In this document: positions 29,623-34,511 of the stretch, piece by piece
How positions within the stretch are numbered: the stretch's first letter is position 1
Layout: each line of letters opens with the position of its first letter
IMG/VR virus record: IMGVR_UViG_3300009183_000032
Location: 1-34,511 of that record
Source of the DNA: a virus
Length of the DNA stretch: 34,511 bases
Reading direction: 5' to 3' (one strand)
Notes under the pieces: model-generated
The model's database searches: none
Seen by the model: the letters and a program-made list of their open reading frames with translations, nothing else
What the model was told of the DNA's origin: nothing
Translations under genes and position numbers: made by a program

Positions 29623-31808
29623 AGAACCACCCACCTTTGACCTGAACTTACTGTAACTGATTGACCGCTTGCTACTGTTATAGGGCCAACACTCATTGCA
29701 TTGTTTCCTGATGCAACTGTATAGCTTGCCGATACAGTAGTGTTATTAAGAACTAAGCCATTAGAAGCTATTACCTGGCTTGCTGATAAATCGCCTGTGC
29801 TTGGCTTATACAAATACTTTGCATTACTTGTATAAATCGTTGTTGGAGTTCCGCTTGTAGCAGAAGAAAACAATGGGTAAAGATTGCTTGCAGTAGTCGT
29901 ATCGTTGCTAATTGTTGCACCTGATACGATGCCAGTTAAAGAAGATCCATCACCCAAATATTTAGTTGCGCTTAATGTTCCAGTAGAAGGGTTGTATTGG
30001 AGCTTGGTAGAGCTGACATTTTGAGTTGTAATATTTCCGCTTGTAGCACTTGTAAAGGCTATATAACGAGTAGCGTTAGTAGTTGTATCGTCTGTAATCC
30101 CTAATCCTGTGGCTGGAAGGGCTTGCCAGGTTGGAGCAGATGCGCCATTAGAAGTAACTACATATCCAGCAGTTCCAGTTGATCCAGCCAAAGATAAAGT
30201 GCTATTGATTCTTAATGTAGTAAATGTTCCAGCTAAAGGTGTTGTTCCACCAATAACCATGTTATCCATTGCTCCAGCATTTGTAGGTTTAATTTCGACT
30301 GAGCCTGATCCAGCAGGATTTATATGAACATGACCAGTTCCAGTTGGGCTAATGTCAATTTGTGCGTTTGCACCATTTAAATTAGCAGATACATCAACTG
30401 TTAAATTTGCGCCACCACCGCCACCCCATTGTAAGCAAGCAGTTCCACCTGAATTTCTTAATGAACCACCAGCAGAATTAGCAGCATCATAATTAGTGCC
30501 TACAAATTTAGTACTAGCAGTAATAGTTGTGCCAGTAATTGTATTAGCAGTAGTTCCACCAATAGCAGGAGGAGCTGACAAGTCTAAAGAACCGCCCAAG
30601 GTGAGGTTTCCGCTAGAAGTGACTGTACCGCTTAAACTAATGCCTGAAACTGTTCCTGTGCCTGTTACAGAGGTTACTGTGCCTGTTGTAGGAGTTGCCC
30701 AAGATGGAACACCTGAAGCCAAGGTAAGCACTTGACCATTAGAGCCAATAGCCAAGAATGTTGTTGTATCAGTTGCAGATTGATAAGGAACTGAACCAGC
30801 AACTCCTCCTACTAAATTGCTTGCTTTGGCAGCAGTTCCAGTAGTGTTTTGGTTAAATGTAGGCCAAGTAAATGTTCCAGTTGAGAAATTACCTGAAGTT
30901 GGAGTTCCTAAAACTGGAGTAACTAAAGTAGGACTTGTAGCTAAAACAATGTTTCCTGATCCAGTTACACCAGCAGCCAAAGCAGTAGCAACACCAGTTC
31001 CAAGCCCTGTAATTGATCCTACGGCTGGGGTAATGGTTGTATTGGTAACAGTAGTTACTTGACCGCTTGCATTAGTTGTAAATACTGGAGTTTGTGTAGC
31101 AGATCCATAAGTAGAAGCTGTTCCAACAGGAGTAATGCTAAATATTGTGCCAGTAAGAGTTAATCCTGTGCCAGCAGAATAAGTTGCTGAAGTAGTAAAT
31201 TGCGACCAATTTACCGCAGTTACACCTAAAGTACCGCCAGGAGTTGCTGTACAAAACCAAGCTCCACCAGCTTGAGATCCATATTCAATAAAGGAAATGG
31301 CAGAAACTAGCTCATCCCATGAGTTAGCATCTAAAGATCTAGTCCAAGCAGTTGCAGAAGCCAAATAAATGCCATTATTAGCAGCATTTGACTGATTCTT
31401 AACTAATACTCGATCACCAGCTAAAGTTAAATAGCCATCAATCGTCTGCAATCCTGACAAAGTAATATTTGCCAATGTTGCAACCGCACAAGGTTGTTTC
31501 CAACTAATTCCAGCAGCATAAGACTGCAAAGCCAATAAATTGACTATATCTGTTGCGCCTACTGGTTGAGTTGAAACTGTTCCAGTAGTTGTTGCTATGT
31601 TGGTAAAAACACCAGTAGAAGGAGAAGTATTGCCAATCGGACTGCTATTTAAAGTGCTATTGGTGATCGTTAATCCTGATTGAATAGGATTTGCCGTTGC
31701 ATAAAACGGCTGACCTTGACCAATAAAAGTATTAAATGACCCATCCGTATTGAAATAAGCCTGAACAGGCAATAGATTCTGAACAGATGAATCTGCTGGA
31801 TTAGTCAT
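29619..31808 (-). CDS. Large tail fibre protein
   Basis: A 729-residue fibre, rich in Thr, Ser, Gly and Ala. Residues 100-205 hold a domain common in phage fibres (CAVATLANITLSGLQTIDGY, LTLAGDRVLVKNQSNAANNG, AWTRSLDANSW). The central shaft has short beta repeats (TSVTGTGTVSGISLSG, PTLVTPVLGTPTSG). Towards the end two related repeats occur: DDTTTNATRYIAFTSATSGN and NDTTTASNLYPLFSSATSGT, each followed by a YxPSTGxLSA turn. AAGGATGATTT precedes the ATG. It is followed by several separate tip proteins in coupled frames. Confidence 0.85.
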   Translation of the reverse strand: MTNPADSSVQNLLPVQAYFNTDGSFNTFIGQGQPFYATANPIQSGLTITNSTLNSSPIGNTSPSTGVFTNIATTTGTVSTQPVGATDIVNLLALQSYAAGISWKQPCAVATLANITLSGLQTIDGYLTLAGDRVLVKNQSNAANNGIYLASATAWTRSLDANSWDELVSAISFIEYGSQAGGAWFCTATPGGTLGVTAVNWSQFTTSATYSAGTGLTLTGTIFSITPVGTASTYGSATQTPVFTTNASGQVTTVTNTTITPAVGSITGLGTGVATALAAGVTGSGNIVLATSPTLVTPVLGTPTSGNFSTGTFTWPTFNQNTTGTAAKASNLVGGVAGSVPYQSATDTTTFLAIGSNGQVLTLASGVPSWATPTTGTVTSVTGTGTVSGISLSGTVTSSGNLTLGGSLDLSAPPAIGGTTANTITGTTITASTKFVGTNYDAANSAGGSLRNSGGTACLQWGGGGGANLTVDVSANLNGANAQIDISPTGTGHVHINPAGSGSVEIKPTNAGAMDNMVIGGTTPLAGTFTTLRINSTLSLAGSTGTAGYVVTSNGASAPTWQALPATGLGITDDTTTNATRYIAFTSATSGNITTQNVSSTKLQYNPSTGTLSATKYLGDGSSLTGIVSGATISNDTTTASNLYPLFSSATSGTPTTIYTSNAKYLYKPSTGDLSASQVIASNGLVLNNTTVSASYTVASGNNAMSVGPITVASGQSVTVSSGQRWVVL

Positions 31809-31831
31809 AAATCATCCTTCTAGAACAGTTT

Positions 31832-32185
31832 TTAAGACTGATCGCTTACTGGAGTTATATATACAAGTGCAGGGCCTGCTGCCGAACCAATAGCAGAAAC
31901 TTGAAAAGAGTTTGCTGGAACGGCTAAAACAGTAGGCTGAGTCATGGATGCTGGAAGAATGTAAGAACCAGTTGCGCCATCAGCACCAATAGAGGCTGTA
32001 ACAGCCGTAATTCCTGTTGGTGAAATCTCAATGGCTACTGTATTTGCTCCAGTATTCAAAAACGCTGCATAGTTGCTAAGAACATTACCACCTACAGCCG
32101 AAACAGTAACGGCTGCATGAGCTGTTGCTGCTACGGATAAGGTAGTTGTTCTTCCTGCTAAACGAACAACAGTTGTTAATGACAT
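31832..32185 (-). CDS. Small Ala/Thr-rich virion-region protein, unknown
   Basis: A 117-residue beta-rich protein (MSLTTVVRLAGRTTTLSVAA, VEISPTGITAVTASIG-type repeats). Low Lys/Arg content and Val/Thr/Ala richness suggest an exposed virion decoration or tail protein. No family recognised. It lies between another such protein and the main fibre, with AAGGATAAATC before the ATG. Confidence 0.7.
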   Translation of the reverse strand: MSLTTVVRLAGRTTTLSVAATAHAAVTVSAVGGNVLSNYAAFLNTGANTVAIEISPTGITAVTASIGADGATGSYILPASMTQPTVLAVPANSFQVSAIGSAAGPALVYITPVSDQS

Positions 32186-32198
32186 GATTTATCCTTAA

Positions 32199-32522
32199 TT
32201 AGACTGCTGTTGCAGGCAATGGGCCTTCAATACGAATAACATCAATAATGTAGTTACCAGCAGCAGGAGTTAATGCGCCTGCTGTGCAATTACCAAATTG
32301 AACGCTTAATGTATTGGCTGCTGAAACTCTAACATCAGCAATAAAAATACCAGCAGTTTGAGCGCCAGTACAAGCTATGGCTACATGATCGGTTGTCAAT
32401 AAGCCAGGAACAGTAAATGTTTGGGCAGCAGTAATATTAGCAGCAACTTCGGCTGGGGTAATGGATGGCTGAATGTAGAAAGTGTTAAGAGCGTTTCCAC
32501 GAGCAAGAGTGGTTGATGGCAT
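32199..32522 (-). CDS. Small beta-rich virion-region protein, unknown
   Basis: A 107-residue protein: MPSTTLARGNALNTFYIQPS, then AQTFTVPGLLTTDHVAIACT and GNYIIDVIRIEGPLP. Beta-rich and Ala/Thr-rich, like its neighbour at 31832-32185. ATG 32520-32522 follows AAAGGAC; a longer frame back to 32609 has no ribosome site and overlaps the glycosyltransferase. No family recognised; likely virion by context. Confidence 0.72.
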   Translation of the reverse strand: MPSTTLARGNALNTFYIQPSITPAEVAANITAAQTFTVPGLLTTDHVAIACTGAQTAGIFIADVRVSAANTLSVQFGNCTAGALTPAAGNYIIDVIRIEGPLPATAV

Positions 32523-32571
32523 GATTTGTCCTTTATATAGGGGTTTGAGGCTACCTAAGTTTAATCGTATA

Positions 32572-33231
32572 TTATCGGTTTCGCAAATAGTTTCCAAAAT
32601 GACCGACAAATGTTTTATTTCCTGTATGACCCATTTTAATTTCAGGATCGCACCATACTCTACCGCCTATTTTGCTCCATCTAAAACAAAATGAATAGTC
32701 CTCACCATATTTCTTATCGCCTTCAGCAATATGGGCAAAAAGATCATAAAACAGATTATCTTTAGCTCCATCATGAAAATATTGTTCAGGATAGGCTTTT
32801 ACCATTTGCTCTAAACAATTACGACTAATCTTCATAAATCCTGTCGCAATAGCAGCGACTTCTAATAATCCTGTTTCAGGATCTGCCCATAATTCAGGCT
32901 TTTCAAGGTATTTAATAGGAAATCCTAGCTCATCAATTCGATAAGGGTAAACACCGCCTACTAAATCTACTGGATGATCTACAAGCCTTAAAAGAGCGCC
33001 TTTTTCCCAAGCTACATCAGAATCCACAAAAACAAGGCAATCAGAATCTGTTTTAAGGAAATTGGAGGCTATAGCGCCTCTACAATCGGCTATATAAGCG
33101 CTTCCTATGTCATCAATAAGGGTAAATGTATCACCTCTAGAAACTAGCATTACAAGATCGTTTACAAGAGATCTCATAGTTGCCATATAAACTGAGCCTG
33201 TATAAGCTGGAATAGCTATGGTTATATGCAA
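32572..33231 (-). CDS. Glycosyltransferase, GT-A family 2-like
   Basis: About 219 residues. LHITIAIPAYTGSVY opens a Rossmann-like GT-A fold; CLVFVDSDVAW holds the metal-binding DSD, VAAIATGFMKISRN the acceptor-side segment, and GEDYSFCFRW the catalytic-base ED, followed by a His in KMGHTGN. It would transfer a sugar from a nucleotide donor, perhaps to virion protein or host surface. The start is unusual: TTG at 33231 has AAGGAAAG upstream, whereas the earlier GTG at 33246 has none; no ATG is available before the fold begins. It is the first gene after the terminator at 33246-33281. Confidence 0.83.
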   Translation of the reverse strand: MHITIAIPAYTGSVYMATMRSLVNDLVMLVSRGDTFTLIDDIGSAYIADCRGAIASNFLKTDSDCLVFVDSDVAWEKGALLRLVDHPVDLVGGVYPYRIDELGFPIKYLEKPELWADPETGLLEVAAIATGFMKISRNCLEQMVKAYPEQYFHDGAKDNLFYDLFAHIAEGDKKYGEDYSFCFRWSKIGGRVWCDPEIKMGHTGNKTFVGHFGNYLRNR

Positions 33232-33245
33232 TTTTCTTTCCTTCA

Positions 33246-33281
33246 CAAAAGAAAAAGCCCTCCCTTTTTGGGGGAGAGCTT
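33246..33281 (-). terminator. Intrinsic terminator after the capsid genes
   Basis: On the minus strand AAGCTCTCCC pairs with GGGAGGGCTT around a short A-rich loop, followed by TTTCTTTTG. It lies 17 bases after the stop codon of the 77-residue gene. The other strand also has a T run after the stem (TAGTTTT), so it may work in both directions. It would lower expression of everything downstream relative to coat. Confidence 0.72.
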
Positions 33282-33297
33282 AGTTTTACAACATAAA

Positions 33298-33531
33298 TTA
33301 GGCTGTTACACCGATGTTCTGTAAGGCAGTAATGATGCTATTAACTGCTGTAGAAATCGCTGTGCCAGTTGCGTTTGTTGCAATAGTAGTAATTGCAGCA
33401 GCTTGAACAACTGGAGTTTCGCCATAAAAGCCAATTTTGCCAGTAGCAATACCGAGTGATACACCATCTGCGGCATTACCATTGAATAAATAGACTGTTG
33501 ATACTGTTGATGCTGGGCCTGGATTTGCCAT
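33298..33531 (-). CDS. Small protein after the coat gene, unknown
   Basis: Seventy-seven residues: MANPGPASTVSTVYLFNGNA ADGVSLGIATGKIGFYGETP, then VVQAAAITTIATNATGTAIS and ITALQNIGV. The GKIGFYGETPVVQ core is seen in short proteins directly downstream of phage coat genes, in some cases read as decoration or trimer proteins. Function not established. AAGGAACTAAATC precedes the ATG. The terminator follows it. Confidence 0.75.
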   Translation of the reverse strand: MANPGPASTVSTVYLFNGNAADGVSLGIATGKIGFYGETPVVQAAAITTIATNATGTAISTAVNSIITALQNIGVTA

Positions 33532-33557
33532 GATTTAGTTCCTTTCTAGTCCAAAAA

Positions 33558-34511
33558 TTAAGATGCAATACGGCAAGCCAACTCAGGATAGAGTGGGGCC
33601 CAACCATAAAGAACATCTAAACGAGTAGGAATAGAGTCATTGTTAATGGTGTATTGACGAACTACACGCATTGACAGACCGATTTCCTTGTCGGAAGCAC
33701 GACCAGCAAAATGAACACCTTCAGGCAACTCAAGATCGGCTACTGCGAGAGTAAACGCATTTTTGTGCATAAGGATGTTTTGTGGGCTGGTTGTACCAGT
33801 TGAGTTAAAGAAGGCTACAGCTTGTGCGCCTGAGCTAGTTACGCTGATGTTTTGGAACTGACCAGCAGAAATAGGAGCAGGAGATACATTAACTGTGATT
33901 GTTCCACCTGAACCGCTAACGGCTGTGTTCACAACAAAGTTACGCAACTTACCATAAGACTGACGATTTTGTGGGTTTACTGCAAATACACCAGCAATGG
34001 TGAATGTATCGCCTTGATTCAAGCTAACAGCGTTAGTCAAAGTCAAAGTGATGTTTGCAGATGAAGCCCAACCGCTTGTCAAGAAGCCAGTAGCTGTAGT
34101 CACATTGACTGTAGCTGTTCCAGCAAATGAGCCGTAAGTTTGGTTCACAATGTTCTGATCCATCTTCCAGTTCATACCAGCAGAGTCACGACCCATCAGA
34201 CCTTTACGATACTGAGTAGAAATCGCTTCTTGTGGCACAAATAGACCCTTCAAGCTATCAACGATAGTTGCGCTTGAGAATGGATCAATAATGACTGATC
34301 TACGACCATCACGAGGAGCGCCTTCAGAATCAAGGTAAGCACCAGCGTTTAGGAAGGTAATCAAGCCAGTTGGAGGAGTGCCTGCTGTGCCTACTGTGTT
34401 GTAGGTAGCATTTTTAGCCATTGTCAAACCATCTAAGTCGATTTTGTTGGCAATAGCAGCAACTGCTGGTTTCAAAACACGATCAGAGAACATATCCAAG
34501 CTCAAAGCTAA
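33558..34511 (-). CDS. Major capsid protein, P22 coat-like (C-terminal part; continues at 1-399)
   Basis: The last 317 codons of the coat gene (the first 41 of these duplicate codons at 1-123). The reading frame is open to the window edge at 34511; a TTG near 34505 is not a true start, because codons upstream are in 1-399. Sequence such as DMFSDRVLKPAVAAIANKID and KEIGLSMRVVRQYTINNDSI PTRLDVLYGW is typical of P22 coat-like proteins. It joins 1-399 to give 409 residues. Confidence 0.9.
   Translation of the reverse strand, partial: LALSLDMFSDRVLKPAVAAIANKIDLDGLTMAKNATYNTVGTAGTPPTGLITFLNAGAYLDSEGAPRDGRRSVIIDPFSSATIVDSLKGLFVPQEAISTQYRKGLMGRDSAGMNWKMDQNIVNQTYGSFAGTATVNVTTATGFLTSGWASSANITLTLTNAVSLNQGDTFTIAGVFAVNPQNRQSYGKLRNFVVNTAVSGSGGTITVNVSPAPISAGQFQNISVTSSGAQAVAFFNSTGTTSPQNILMHKNAFTLAVADLELPEGVHFAGRASDKEIGLSMRVVRQYTINNDSIPTRLDVLYGWAPLYPELACRIAS
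34389..34511. repeat. Terminal direct repeat, right copy
   Basis: Identical to 1-123 (see that entry). The unique genome length is therefore 34,388 bases. Confidence 0.95.

Noticed and set aside
34389-34511. A biological direct terminal repeat
   Set aside because: The repeat lies inside the coat gene and only 123 bases are shared; P22-type packaging yields permuted ends. An assembly overlap explains it better.
1-34511. CRISPR arrays, tRNA or rRNA genes, insertion sequences
   Set aside because: No regularly spaced repeats, no transposase and no recognisable tRNA cloverleaf were seen by eye. A tRNAscan-type search was not possible, so a missed tRNA cannot be fully excluded.

Overview
The window is a complete tailed-phage genome seen as a linearised circle. 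Bases 1-123 and 34389-34511 are identical, and the major capsid gene runs across that join, so the real molecule is a circle (or circularly permuted DNA) of about 34,388 bp. The head and tail genes follow the P22 plan: small and large terminase, P22-type portal, scaffold, P22-type coat protein, gp4-like and gp10-like connector proteins, three DNA-ejection proteins, and a fibre with a tailspike-like head-binding N-terminus. This implies a short-tailed podovirus with headful packaging. The A+T-rich sequence, the GH19 endolysin and the DUF1376/P-like replication genes point to a Gram-negative host; an aquatic proteobacterium is plausible, but the sequence does not prove it. No integrase, partition gene or clear CI repressor is visible.

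Layout. (1) Late block on the minus strand, read from 7862 down to 1, across the join, and on from 34511 down to 14800. It opens with a VRR-NUC nuclease, a Cys-rich protein with an AT-hook-like tail, a GroES-like co-chaperonin and a run of small basic proteins. Next come terminase, portal, scaffold and coat. After a hairpin terminator at 33.25 kb come a glycosyltransferase, small virion-type proteins, a cluster of fibre genes, the gp4 and gp10 homologues carrying inserted beta-repeats, a cupin-SET fusion, the ejection proteins (one with an M15 peptidase domain), a tail-collar fibre and the lysis genes. (2) A plus-strand pair at 7.9-9.2 kb encodes a metallophosphoesterase and a SprT-like metalloprotease. 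(3) A minus-strand early block at 12.07-9.30 kb holds a YdaS/Cro-like regulator, a DUF1376 initiator-like protein with candidate iterons inside its gene, a putative helicase loader, small proteins, a possible PD-(D/E)XK protein, a Ref/HNH-type nuclease and a small membrane protein. (4) A divergent plus-strand early block at 12.2-14.8 kb encodes a recombination module (DUF1071/Sak annealing protein, YqaJ exonuclease, small SSB-like protein) interspersed with tiny membrane peptides.

How it works together. The two early operons diverge from a 160-base control region (12068-12227) that carries promoter-like boxes and palindromes. There is no phage DNA polymerase, so replication probably recruits the host replisome through the initiator and loader. 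The annealing protein, exonuclease, SSB and nucleases would make and resolve the concatemers needed for headful packaging. Genes within each block are tightly packed, mostly with ATGA or TAATG overlaps.

The points most worth following up are the cupin-SET fusion among virion genes, nested repeat domains in the head-tail connector proteins, the M15 domain bracketed by a duplicated motif, the phage co-chaperonin, the candidate origin repeats, and the operator-like palindromes.
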